Shown here piece by piece: positions 19,064-29,037 of a stretch of DNA of 34,403 nucleotides. The DNA comes from Bigelowiella natans CCMP2755 (lineage: Eukaryota > Cercozoa > Chlorarachniophyceae): positions 1 through 34,403 of the forward strand of contig ADNK01002332.1 of assembly GCA_000320545.1 (NCBI GenBank), in the 5' to 3' direction. Both the position numbers and the translations under genes were made by a program. Below the pieces are notes generated by a model that had not been told where the DNA came from, did no database searches, and worked only from the letters and a program-made list of their open reading frames with translations. Numbering within the stretch: position 1 is the stretch's first letter; each line of letters opens with the position of its first letter.

Positions 19064-21924
19064 TTATTCAGATCTTGATTCGGAAGTTGTGGCCGGGTTG
19101 TACACGGGGAGTTTTTCTTTCTCCTTCTCCTGATAGAAGAAGAGGAAGAAGAAGAAGGAGGAGATAGTCACGATGAGTTGGCCAATCACTTTGTTGACGT
19201 GAAATTCTCCCCTTCGGCGCACAGCATCCGAGGTAGAGGGGCAATCTCTCGGTGCACGGTAGGTTACATCAAAGCATGTACATAAACACGTACACATTTA
19301 ACAGATTTCCCTAAATTCTCACCACTTTAACAGCTGCAAGCATCATATACATACATATGACACGTAACATCTCGTACCTTGGACACAGCGAGACTGACAC
19401 CGAAGAGGGCTGCAAGAGCAAAGCACGTCGAGTAGACTGTGCACGCACCAGCACCCTGCATTACATCTAGTACTGTGGCCGTAAACCCGCTGACCACGAA
19501 ATCCTGATGTTTCGAGAGGAGGAAGGGAAGGAAGGAAGGATAAATGGATGATGGGGCCCTTCATCTCTCTTTGATGACGTCGTTAATGCTGCATTGACTC
19601 CACAATGCTGCTTTGGAAAGAGTGGAAAATCTCGCCACGAAATGTCATTTTCTGTAAAGATATTTCCGTGATGATGCCACGTAGGGACAACTACTACGAT
19701 TTGTGTCCTTCCAACTCGCAAAAAGACAAAAATCGCGGGTGGTTCTGTGGCTTCTGAGGTCTACGATGATTTATTATTCTCTTGGAATCTCGTGTAGCTA
19801 TTTCTTCTTCTTCTTCTTCTTCTAATTCTCAACGCCTATTACCATTTGGATGGACTTCTGGGACAATGCCTTTTTGCCGATTCCAGTGATGTAAAACCTT
19901 AACCAACACAGGATATATGCATAATATTGAACAGTTTATTCATAGTGAATGGGAGCAAACTCCAAAGAAGGCAAGAAGCAACCCATCGCAATGGAAAGGA
20001 AGAATATTTAGGGTAGTAGTAGTAGTAGCAGTAGTAATAGTAGTAGTAGTAGAGTTGTTACCGGAAGACCACGATAAAGGTGATGAGGAAGAGAAGCATG
20101 AATAGATATTGCATGCTTGTCAGTTCCATTTTGTTCGCAGATCTGGATATATCAGAAGACGCAATGAGGCGTTATTACCCCACTTTCCAGCAGAGACGGT
20201 GGTGGTAGGACTCACCCGAAAAGATAAGAAGCCATGCCGAGCGGAGCTTGAAGGAGACCAGAAATCAATACTATTATGGCATGCACAGTCCGCGAGTTCT
20301 GAAGCCAAAAAGGTAGTAGTCAGTGGTCTCTCAAATTATAAATCGGCAGCACCTACTACGACTACGGCGACGATGACGACAGGGGACACTCTCACCCCAA
20401 TCTTCTTGGAGGTCAGCTTCTTGAACGTCTGCCTTCGCAAAGCCTCAAACACTGCGGCCGCAACCATGAACAAAAATCCGAGAGCCGCCTAATGTTCATC
20501 GATCCAAAATTAAGACGCCGCAAAGCAAAACGGGGGGCTGGAATCATGCAGATCAGTTGCAGTACCGAGGGAATCTTAAAAACACCGGAATCTTGGCCTC
20601 GGATCTCGGTAAATGAAGCTGCAATTGCAGTAAATCCGAAAGCTACTATGATCACGACGCTGCCCTTAACCGCCGATGACGACATCCTAGGAGTGCTAAT
20701 TTTCTGGAGAGCATGGGGTGGGGGGGGGGAGAATAGCGGTCATGGTGATGGTGAAAGCAGGGTAGGAGAAAGTCATCTGGATGTGGAAGGTACAGAAACT
20801 ACCATAATAGGATTGGCCAGGGTCTGCGTCATGAAGTTGAAAAGAATGAACCTGCAATTCGGTCGACAGTCATTCATTCATTCCGCTATGCAAGCAACAC
20901 ATGTGACATCATGACAGATATCTACCGATATGCCCCTGAGTATTTCAAGCCAGCAAACATGCACAGCGTTGAGTTCGACAGGAGAACGGCGTCCATTATC
21001 AAACGGTAGAGCTGCAACAACAACAATGAAGAAGAAGAAGAAGAAGAAGAAGAAGAAGAATGAGGGGAAGAAGAAGAAGAAGAAGAAGAGGAAAAGGAGG
21101 AAGATTAAAACAATATTCCGTGGAGAGTACTTGCAATTAATAAAGCGAGGGTATTCGCACGTACATGTTTGCGCAGACGCGCAGCAACACTTTTGATGTC
21201 CTGCAGCACACACAGCATTGCCCCAGCTCCTAGAGTAACCAGTGCCGTTGTGGTTACGATGGGCGCGTTGTACTGACGAAGAATTAAAAATAATATAATC
21301 GGGAATTATCTTAATTGGCTGTGCATACAGAATCAACCTCCATGAAGAATGCAGCCGCAACGAACGTCGCATAGGTCTCTAGCACCCGCCCGACGCCGAA
21401 GACGAGCAGGAAGACATTTGGGATCCTGCGAAGCCAACAAAGGACCGGTGCGTCACTTCTCACACATTACAAAGTGCTACATACTCGTGATCTATGCATC
21501 AGTAGTAGGAAGGGGGGGAGGGGGGGAGCACTTGTGCTTTCTCAGACGAATGTTGCGCATCCTCCTCGATGACGATAGGCAACAACTCGCAGGGGGGCCA
21601 GGAGGGGTTCTATGCTATTCAAAATGCTTGCTGTTTTTATCAAACGACAATCTTAAATCGCCAATACTATCGTACAAAATTGTACTTCGCCGGCAGTGCC
21701 AGTAACGCTGATCAAACATCACGAATTTTTCACATTCGACATACATATCTCTATGACGTAGAGTGAAGAATACGCCAACTGTGTAGTCCGTTCCGAAATT
21801 CCACCCGGCTATGAAGTCCAAAAAATACGATTCGAAGTTATTGTGATAAAAAATTGACTGGCAACGTGCCTATGACCGAGCTGGACAAAGACGGCTATCA
21901 CCGAAAATATTGAGTTACCATCAT
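19064..21924 (-). CDS. Polytopic membrane protein, about 433 aa, about 15 exons, family unknown
   Basis: I assembled this gene by following splice phases. Exons on the minus strand: 21924-21919 (start, tentative), 21857-21676, 21425-21338, 21272-21165, 21011-20926, 20851-20803, 20703-20566, 20488-20396, 20298-20216, 20142-20062, 19897-19843, 19651-19604, 19503-19378, 19333-19323 (tentative 11-nt exon), 19211-19064. They total 1,302 nt and stay in one frame to the TAA at 19066-19064. Most introns have good GT and CAG ends. The product is full of hydrophobic helices, for example IPNVFLLVFGVGRVLE, LVTLGAGAMLCVL, VVIIVAFGFTAIAASF, AALGFLFMVAAAVFEAL, HAIIVLISGLLQAPLGMASY, YLFMLLFLITFIVVF and FALAALFGVSLAVS, with a charged C-terminal tail after a Phe-rich helix. 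The number and spacing of helices (about ten) and the last pair (ending GEFHVNKVIGQLIVTI) recall drug/metabolite-type transporters, but that is a guess. No single frame is longer than about 60 codons, so ordinary ORF calling misses this gene. Convergent with VPS13. Confidence 0.7.
20013..20053. repeat. GTA microsatellite in an intron
   Basis: Interrupted GTA triplets lie just downstream of the donor at 20061 in the minus-strand membrane-protein gene (intron 20061-19898). Confidence 0.9.
21027..21098. repeat. GAA/TTC microsatellite in an intron
   Basis: Almost pure GAA triplets (two blocks split by a short GGGG interruption) lie in the intron between the exons ending at 21165 and starting at 21011 of the minus-strand membrane-protein gene. 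On the transcribed strand they form a CTT pyrimidine tract leading to a GTT run and the CAG acceptor. Confidence 0.9.
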
Positions 21925-22309
21925 TAGTAGTATATACCAATAAAAATTAACTAATTCATGGAACAGTTGGTACAACATTATCGCATAACACAAGGTTGAT
22001 CGGTCGGATGCTCGTTTTAGCTCCGTAACCCTTCGCCGCCTTCGGCATCCCCCTGCCCTATTTCTCTCCCTAAGTATTGTGTTTTATATTGTGTTGATGT
22101 TTCTTTTGCTTAGGGAGTAGTATCATTCATTGTAAAGAGTTGGGAGGCAGCAGGACATACTTCAGGCGATCGGTATATTTCCGACATCACGTTGAATCTA
22201 GGAACACATAACCATCATCATCACTGGGCGTCAGCCTCATTATCAAGGATTCCAATGCGTCGAATTTGACTATGTTATACCCGAAACCAGCACCCTAACA
22301 CAAGACAAC

Positions 22310-22341
<32 letters not shown>

Positions 22342-22934
22342 AATCGGTACTCTGGATCAAACAGATTAGAAAGCTCTGGGAGGATTGATGCGTAATTTTC
22401 ATGAATACCCCGAATTCCAGGTGAGCAAGATCGTTGAAAATGGGAGTGAAAATGTCTAGGTTTGCTGTCTTGATGAATCATCAGTATGATAAGTACTTCA
22501 ATTGTCTCTTTCAGGGTTGACAAGAAGAAGATTACTGCAGCTACCTCTGCCGCTGTGCTACCATTTTCAAGATGGCCCACCGCGCTCGTTATATTAATTC
22601 TGATCTCCCACATGTCGTCACGGTTATTTTATATAAAGTGCAAACACTGTATCTATCGCATATAGTGCTAATACCCCACCCTTTTTTCTAAACCTTCTGC
22701 AGTGGTAATAGCAGCAGCAACCGATTTGCGAGCATCCAGCGGAATGGCGCGGGAAGCTTGGAACACGGGTGCCCGGCCAGTAAAATTTTACTCAATTTGC
22801 GTGGCGGAAAGTAGTTAAACCGTCGCTAATGCTAAAACTCAAATAGAAAATTGTTTCGAAAGACGTTGCTCGTCCTCCCCGTTGTACCTCGGAATACTGA
22901 ATATTCTTCGTGTTCCATACTGATGCAGTAAAGG
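21925..22934. other. Ambiguous spacer with possible unassigned exons
   Basis: This is the divergent spacer between the membrane-protein gene and the gene at 22935. It holds an AC microsatellite (22309-22337) and an inverted repeat CTCCCTAAG (22066-22074) / CTTAGGGAG (22109-22117). Between about 22450 and 22620 both strands are open with a hydrophobic reading: minus IFFLSTLKETIEVLIILM after a CAG, plus KKITAATSAAVLPFSRWPTA followed by LVILILIS after a pyrimidine-rich CAG. One of these may be an upstream exon of a neighbour. I could not connect either in phase with confidence. Confidence 0.5.
22309..22337. repeat. AC microsatellite
   Basis: About 14 AC dinucleotides in the spacer. Confidence 0.95.
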
Positions 22935-24564
22935 ATGGCCGTGGCCAGCAACAAACCCTTGGCCAAAGATGAATTGGTCCCTCACGAACGCTATAATGGA
23001 ACCCGACGTGTACCAGACGTGGAGAGCAACCCCGATGGTGCCGAAAGCGTTGCTTCTATTCTCAGTAATAAATTGATATGATTCCTTTACCAAACTCTTA
23101 ATTCAGGTCAAATTCGTCATTCCAACACCACTTACACGGTACGAAGATAGCACTTGGAGCGGGCAGTCGGCTAGAGAGTGGGTTCATTCTTGGGGTGGTA
23201 AGTTGCATTTAATGAATCGTTACTAGAGAATGATGTTCGGATCCGCAAAGATGTTGGTGCCGTCGTTTTGCTTAAAAGAACTGCTTGGCTCAGGTAATTC
23301 ATCAACCGAAGAGCACCAGCATCGGCGGAGGCAGCTGTTGTATAACACCACTGCGTATAATCTCAACAATACCACCTCAGCGAAAGCAACAACCAATGCA
23401 GCACCAGCAGATGGTAGCAGTAGTTTGCAGCCCTCTCTGCTTGGTATTCCTCCCCGCCCGTCGCCACCTGCCCCTGCACCAAAGTTAGTAGCAAGAATTG
23501 AGGACTTTCCATCGCACCTTCCACGAGGTCAAACGACAGCTGCTGCCACCGCTGATATTACTGGAAACTATACGATGGTTAAGCTGCCCAGCACTTCGGC
23601 AGATCTCACCAGACTTCCTGCTGCGAGTTTCGAGAGGGTGGAGGCAATTTGGGCGATCGTTACCGGATGGACGTACTTGGACGAAGTTGAAGGCCGTATA
23701 TGTGAATTGATACATCAGATGTTTGTGCCGTGGGTGCCGATAGATTTCACGGTTGTTAATTTTCACTAAACCCAGCTCTCTCAGCAATATTTAAAGCACG
23801 TCTTGTTTATGACTTTGCCTAGAAAAATCTTCGGTTCTATATCCGACACATACCGAAGCTGTTGCAAGTGGTGAGAGCCCACAACAATTGCTACCCTCCA
23901 ACCCCCCCTTTCTTGTACCTATGAATAAATTTTCAGGGAAACTCCTTTGGAGTTGCTAATATAAATGGTGCCCTGCATGGGACGAGCGTGTTCTGATAAA
24001 GAACTCTGTGAACAGGTAATTCTTTGGACAATCGGCGCCTACCTCCTGCCAATCAAGTTTACTGTCTACGTGGGGATAAATTTTCCCCGACTTGCGTCGA
24101 AAGAACTAAAGAATATGATCTTCGCGTGGTCTAAAGGGCAAGCTATTCAGTATGCGGTAAGTAAGATGCTATCGTCCCCAACGAGCTTCTTGGTCTGCGC
24201 TAGTGTCATTTACCGATTACTGAGAAGGTTCTTTCCTTGGCATTGATCTCTCATCTGCTAGGAAAAATTGAACGCTCATCACAAGTACCAGAGCGTAGAC
24301 GCAGAGTGTAGTTTCATGATTGCGAGAGCTAGCAGCACATTTCAATTACACACGGGCCAAATGTACACACTCTCATGCTACGTGCATGCGACATGGTATG
24401 CATGGCTGCTATGGCCCTTGTTTGCACAGCGATCTAGCAGCTATTTTATAATTTATGACGTTTGCATGCAGCATGCGTTTGCGCGCGTGCATAGGCTTCG
24501 ACTTGTAGAACGCGTCATACATTGTCATAGCTATACATCGAGCCCTCCTTTTAAATTCCCGTGA
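22935..24564 (+). CDS. Uncharacterised multi-exon protein with hydrophobic C-terminal part
   Basis: No family is recognised. The ATG at 22935 follows an in-frame TAA just behind a CAG acceptor, so an intron in the 5' UTR is likely. Proposed exons: 22935-23048, 23107-23181, 23227-23751, 23823-23870, 23937-23951, 24016-24156, 24262-24564, all phase 0. Their introns are 58, 45, 71, 66, 64 and 105 nt. Firmest parts are 23230-23751 (an N/T- and P-rich linker, then ERVEAIWAIVTGWTYLDEVE and MFVPWVPIDFT) and 24016-24156 (VILWTIGAYLLPIKFTVYVG, then ASKELKNMIFAWSKGQAIQY). The first exon has gene-like codon use (MAVASNKPLAKDELVPHERY). The 15-nt exon and the 45-nt intron are weak points. Past about 24310 the last frame runs into the GCATGC-rich composition of the spacers, so the true C-terminus may be shorter. 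An open frame on the opposite strand at 22839-23093 lacks good splice signals. Confidence 0.4.
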
Positions 24565-25350
24565 CTTTATTCGTACCAGGCTCCGCCAGCACTAGTACGT
24601 CACAAAGCAATCCTTCGCATGCTGCGTGCTTATTTATGGTTTGCCTAGTTAAAGACGCTAGGCAAATGCTACGCCGCTTCGCTATATTAGCTAGATTAGC
24701 CGCTGCTTTGCATAGTTACATTAGGAGGACCGTTGAAAAAAATTAATATGATTTAGTCATTACATCCGTCTCATATCGCACATAGCTAGATAGCAGCGTA
24801 GTATCAATGTGCTCTGCGATGATCGACTATATGTGTGAGTCGTTACAAGTAGTCATAATTTAGGCATATGCTAGTAATCCTCAAGCTTTGAGATGCACAT
24901 ATGCACCAACAGCCTATCTCGATATACTACGCATGCAACCTTTATAAAGCGCTTATGTAGGGCGAATCATATACAGCACAGCAGTAGCATCGCATCGTAT
25001 CCAACAATAAAGCTACCATGCGCGTGCGTCTTACTTCTGACAGCAACAGCAATGATAGCTACTTTTGGCCGTCTGTGCGTTACAATTCGAGTAGAGCCAC
25101 AGTAGTCTAATATATCTTCAAAATGAAGCTATATGTGTACGAGATTTCTCGTCTTATATTCATTTCTCTTTCAACAATAATACATTGTAACTTTACTACG
25201 ACCCAACAGATATATAATATATGGTGAGAGAGAGAGCTATCTAAACTAGTCGATGATGGAAAATAGAGCTTACCATCTTACATTATTCAACATCTATAAA
25301 AATTTCTAACATTTGTTGTGCTTACCAGTAACGTGCTGGATCCATCTAAA
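24565..25350. other. Spacer between convergent genes with a repeat copy
   Basis: It contains dispersed-repeat copy C (24697-24790) and sequence of the same GCATGC/AGCTA-rich type as the other spacers. The words CAATAAAGC and GCGTGTGCG / GCGCGTGCG recur here (about 25005-25030) and at about 18080, suggesting further diverged repeat material. I see no gene. Confidence 0.6.
24697..24790 (+). repeat. Dispersed repeat, copy C
   Basis: The sequence contains GCATAGTTACATTAGGAGGA, then CCGTTGAAAAAAATTAATATGA, cited here only as matching the copy A/B order, and ends AGTCATTACATCCGTCTCAT. It is about 6 kb from copies A and B and in the same orientation as B. Confidence 0.65.
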
Positions 25351-26751
25351 TCATCGTTCATCCGTGTCTGCACCGATGCATTTAAGGTATCTGTCATAGT
25401 AGTCCAGAGCTTTTTCGGTATCCCCAATATCTGCATATACCTCAGCTATGGAGTTGTATAGATCTCTCATTTCGAATTCTATGTCTCCTCCCGTCTTCTC
25501 CGTCAATTCCACTGCTCTCAGATAGTACTTTATTGCATCTTCGTACAGGTTCTGCCGTTGACAGCACGCACCTAGTCCCCGAGAGGCCCTTTTCTCCGCA
25601 TCAATATCGTTAAGTTGCTTCGCGAGCATTAGAGCCTTTTTAAATCTTACACTTGCGGAGCGAATGTTCCGCTTCAGCAGCTGCTTTCCTTCTTTTAGAG
25701 CAATTCGACATTGTCTTTCCGGAAGCGGCAAATTTTCAGGGATGGTACTACTCACGTTGAGACTAAACTCTCCTCCCTCTACTACTTCAGAGAGTGATAC
25801 CTCGTCAAGAGCGGCATTCTGTGGGTCCGATGTGACAACAGACGTCGTCGCCTTTGGCGCCCTTGGAATAGCGTAGTTGAGGTCGGGGTTGAACAACATG
25901 CCTGAAGAAACACCAGGATTCATGACTCCACCGACCCTCGCCTGTTTACGAAGCGCAAAGTTAATTTTGCGCAGTTGATCGTTCAAACGAACGAGTTCCT
26001 CTTTGCGTCTTCGGGACGCCAGGCCGCCCACAAGTGCCCCCGTGAGAGCTACCAACTCTGTGATGCCTACGACATCAACCCCGAAGGGGGTGGCGCACAG
26101 CTTTCCCTCCTGCGTGAGCTTTCCCTGGGACTCATAGTCCTGCTGAAGTTTCGCGACATTTTTTCTTGCTTCCGCTTCTGACTGTATCCGAAGGTTCACA
26201 AGCTCGTCTTCCCGCTGCTTTACCGACTCTGGAAGCTTGGATCGTATTCGAGCTAGACGTTCGCTGCTTCGAAGGCTTCTTTGCGCCTCCATGGCAGTGT
26301 CGAGAAAGCTATCCAGCTCTGTTTGCGGTTCGCCATTGTCTGGCAAGGCTTCAGGAGGAGGGGAGCGGGGAAGCGGATAAGACCATGATGAGCCTCCGAG
26401 AGCTGTGGCTGAGGCTGTTCCAGCGGCAATTAAGAGGGATTTAAGGTCTTCGCGCCTCCTAAATACTTTCCGGCTGATACCCTTTAGTTCCTCCGGTGAA
26501 GCTGTTTTGTATATGTGTGGCTCTTCATCGGATAGTGAGTGCCTGTGCGAAGGCCCACCTTTCCAACCAAGTACTCCCCTCCGCGTTGGAATCCTTCCTG
26601 CAATGCTCCCTTTCTTCACCAAACCCCGTATTCCTCTTATTTTGAACTCCGAAATAGGTATTGGTCTCCACACAAAGGCAACCGGCGCGAGTAGGCAAAG
26701 CACTGCGCACCATTGGAGAAGCTTGGAGGACGCTCCACAGGGGGGTACCAT
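25351..26751 (-). CDS. FLU: FLU-like TPR protein, negative regulator of chlorophyll synthesis, plastid-targeted
   Basis: FLU is a plastid membrane protein. Its TPR domain binds glutamyl-tRNA reductase and shuts down 5-aminolevulinate formation in the dark, avoiding protochlorophyllide build-up. This 466-residue intronless frame matches plant FLU from about residue 232 on. It has a membrane segment LVALTGALVGGLASRRRKEE followed by RLNDQLRKINFALRKQARVG, the FLU coiled coil, then a TPR block from about residue 350 (ALKEGKQLLKRN; FKKALMLAKQLNDIDAEKRA; SRGLGACCQRQNLYEDAIKY; NSIAEVYADIGDTEKALDYY). The N-terminus is bipartite: a hydrophobic signal peptide (residues 11-25, ending LAPVA) with Phe26 right after the likely cleavage site, then a basic transit-like stretch. 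Such a leader implies a plastid bounded by more than two membranes. A further coiled coil (about residues 150-215) precedes the membrane segment and makes the protein longer than plant FLU. The start at 26751 is chosen because it yields this leader. Product and family are well supported; targeting is inferred. Confidence 0.87.
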   Translation of the reverse strand: MVPPCGASSKLLQWCAVLCLLAPVAFVWRPIPISEFKIRGIRGLVKKGSIAGRIPTRRGVLGWKGGPSHRHSLSDEEPHIYKTASPEELKGISRKVFRRREDLKSLLIAAGTASATALGGSSWSYPLPRSPPPEALPDNGEPQTELDSFLDTAMEAQRSLRSSERLARIRSKLPESVKQREDELVNLRIQSEAEARKNVAKLQQDYESQGKLTQEGKLCATPFGVDVVGITELVALTGALVGGLASRRRKEELVRLNDQLRKINFALRKQARVGGVMNPGVSSGMLFNPDLNYAIPRAPKATTSVVTSDPQNAALDEVSLSEVVEGGEFSLNVSSTIPENLPLPERQCRIALKEGKQLLKRNIRSASVRFKKALMLAKQLNDIDAEKRASRGLGACCQRQNLYEDAIKYYLRAVELTEKTGGDIEFEMRDLYNSIAEVYADIGDTEKALDYYDRYLKCIGADTDER

Positions 26752-27947
26752 TCGTGAGCTTGATCGCAGACGTCGTCAACCTTCGTTTGTAAGCTGAAGT
26801 TTTGGACCAAATTTTAACGGGAAACTTACTACTACTTCCATCTCTATGATGTCGACTTGCGTTCTTGTTAACACCCTGTGAATTTACAGGTGAATTCTAA
26901 GTTTGCGACAGAAAGAGAAAACTTGGCCCTCACAGCAAAATGGAAGCCAAGAACTTCCGAACTTCGAAGAGCGAACAGGGCTATTCCACTTTCAATCACT
27001 TTGGTATTCATTGTTCTCTTCGTCTCGGCAAGATCTACTGTGTGTACAGTTGTACACGTGACACACGTGGCCGTGATGCGGATAAAGAGGCACCAGAAAT
27101 TAGATGTCGTATTTGAGAAAAAATAGAACACATTTTATCCTTTTTATGTGAATATAAACATGTCGTAGAATATAAATTACCAAAATTTCCAGCATTATCA
27201 AAATCTCTTCTGAGCAAAATTCATCCACGATTGTGCTTTGAATTTACCAATATGTTGCCACATGATGATGTTCTGATCCTAAATGTACGGTGATCATGGA
27301 CAACATTCGGGAGGTGTTGTGTCTGTGGAGAGCTTCGTGGACCCTCTCCATCCGCAGCTTTGTCTGTCGCTCCGAGTAGGGGATCATTTTTCATCTCATT
27401 TAGGATGCAATTTCGAATTCAAACGTCTATGGTAACGGTAACAACGGGGCCGTTACCGTAAAAGATAACATTTTACTCATGAGGAGAGGAAAAAACCCAG
27501 TGATTAATGAAACATGCGACAATGAAATGGGACCGAATGGGGGGGCCCAAAGACGGCCGTTACCAATGCCGTTTCCACGTGAGCAATTTATTACGCATTT
27601 ATGGATTTGGGTCAGAAAAGAGCTAGTTGTCTCCTGCGTTAAGGTGCTTTTCAGATAGAGAGGGTCCAGGGATCCTAGACGTACATGGGAAGTCGCCCCA
27701 GGCGCTAAGGTAGGTTTGACGAACGCGGTGCAAGTGATAGAAGTTGCCGTTTTCCCCCGGTTTTTTCAATATTTGTCCATAAATGAATGAGGTTTTTCAT
27801 TTGGTTCAATGTACGACAGAGGATATTTCGCAGTAAAGAGATAGAATTTAGAAAGAGAAAGAGAAGGTCAGACCGAGAGCGCTCTGCCCGCCCTACACAT
27901 CCCATACGTAAAGTTCGCACCTATACGTACCACGAGTGAAAGCTAAA
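26752..27947. other. Spacer upstream of the FLU homologue
   Basis: This region includes the presumed promoter of the FLU-like gene. A plus-strand frame from a CAG acceptor at 26889 to 27126 (VNSKFATERENLALTAKWKP, later a hydrophobic LSITLVFIVLFVSA) is possible coding sequence but has no partner exon I can find. A small inverted repeat GGTAACGG (27431-27438) / CCGTTACC (27450-27457) occurs, and GGCCGTTACC words recur at about 27550. Nothing else is recognised. Confidence 0.5.
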
Positions 27948-28208
27948 ATGGAAGTCAACGCCTACTCGCCTCTGAACGTTGTGAGCATAAACTACGTTAT
28001 AGAGCTCTATTTCAACATAAGAAACTTGCCCAGGAAGCGTGCCAGACAGTCGCTCCGAGAGATGTTAGAAAACATGAGTGTGCCGAAGTACTCCACGTTG
28101 CGCAGAGACTTATTCAGAATCTTCAAACCTTACCGATGGAAGAACGAGTCTGAGAAGATGGCTTCATTCATCTCAATTATGTCCTACATACTGAAGGAGT
28201 CAATATGA
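27948..28208 (+). CDS. Small hypothetical protein, 86 aa
   Basis: The frame starts at an ATG in a favourable context (AAAATGG) and ends at a TGA at 28206-28208. The product is basic and probably helical: MEVNAYSPLNVVSINYVIEL, then RNLPRKRARQSLREMLENMS, and SEKMASFISIMSYILKESI at the end. No family is recognised and no introns are evident. Amino acid composition is more protein-like than the other small frames nearby, but nothing else supports it. It could be a chance frame or a fragment of an element. Confidence 0.3.
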   Translation: MEVNAYSPLNVVSINYVIELYFNIRNLPRKRARQSLREMLENMSVPKYSTLRRDLFRIFKPYRWKNESEKMASFISIMSYILKESI

Positions 28209-28920
28209 CGCACAACAACATTTTACCTGGAATGATTACGTAATATTGAAGCCTGACTTTAGACTGTGACAAATGGGCTGGATTCTACTACCACCATTTG
28301 TATCGCTTACAAGGTCCATCATCCTATGAAGACCACACTCAGTTAAAGTGGCACACTGGAATTGAATCACGTTATATTCACCTCCATTCCCAACTGTAAA
28401 GCATTCGAGAATTTATCAAGAGCTGACCGCATTTCTTCTTTCATATGATGTCCACGCGACTACATCTCTGCGTGCATCGTTCAAGAGGAAAATAGAGACA
28501 GGATTAGAAACATTCTTAATGTCAATGTAACATATCCGATCTTGATTTTAGTTCCGTCCAAATTTCGATTAGTACTGTAAAAAATGAACTTAATTCAAAC
28601 AAATTATTAAAATGATTACTTTAAAACATCATCCTGGCACCGCACCACTAATGTTTTGCTGCTGCAAGGTGCACATGTGGATAGCTCTCTCACCGCTGCA
28701 CTTCATAATTTGTCATCATGTGTAGCATGTTTACATACGTATATAGCTATGCTACACGCTGACGCTGACTGGTCACATGGCAGCTTCAAATGTACGCGTT
28801 GCATTCAGCGATAATCGTCGTAGCTGCATGTAAGCATGAACAACATGTCATTGTGTTATTGCACATGCACGCTACATGCAGATCGATGCATCGCACGTAC
28901 GCAAGTGTCCGCTGCGCTGC

Positions 28921-28980
28921 ATGTGCGCTAGCTAGCTATATTATATATGAGACGGATGTAATATGCAATGAAGTACGTGT
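28921..28980 (-). repeat. Dispersed repeat, partial copy D, inverted
   Basis: Read on the minus strand it gives TTCATTGCATATTACATCCG followed by TCTCATAT and an AGCTAGC-rich tail with CGCACATG. This matches the end of copy C (TTACATCCGTCTCATAT, CGCACATAGCTAG). The TTAGGATGA part is missing. Confidence 0.5.
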
Positions 28981-28993
28981 TTAAATTTTTTCA

Positions 28994-28995
<2 letters not shown>

Positions 28996-29035
<40 letters not shown>
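28996..29035. repeat. AT microsatellite
   Basis: About 20 AT dinucleotides without interruption. Confidence 0.97.

Positions 29036-29037
<2 letters not shown>

Noticed and set aside
20878-21372. Single minus-strand frame of 164 codons (20878-21372).
   Set aside because: It runs through the CTT microsatellite as poly-Phe; the real exons in this area use other frames and are joined by splicing.
23198-23226. Intron with the strong donor GTAAGT at 23198 and acceptor at 23226, leading to a frame ENDVRIRKDVGAVVLLKRTA.
   Set aside because: It would be only 29 nt long and its frame ends soon after; the donor at 23182 (45 nt) connects to the long open exon instead. Not fully excluded.
24310-24564. 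C-terminal part of the last frame of the plus-strand gene at 22935-24564 as firm coding sequence.
   Set aside because: Its composition (GCATGC, TGCATGG words) matches the non-coding spacers, so I keep it only as the formal end of the open frame.
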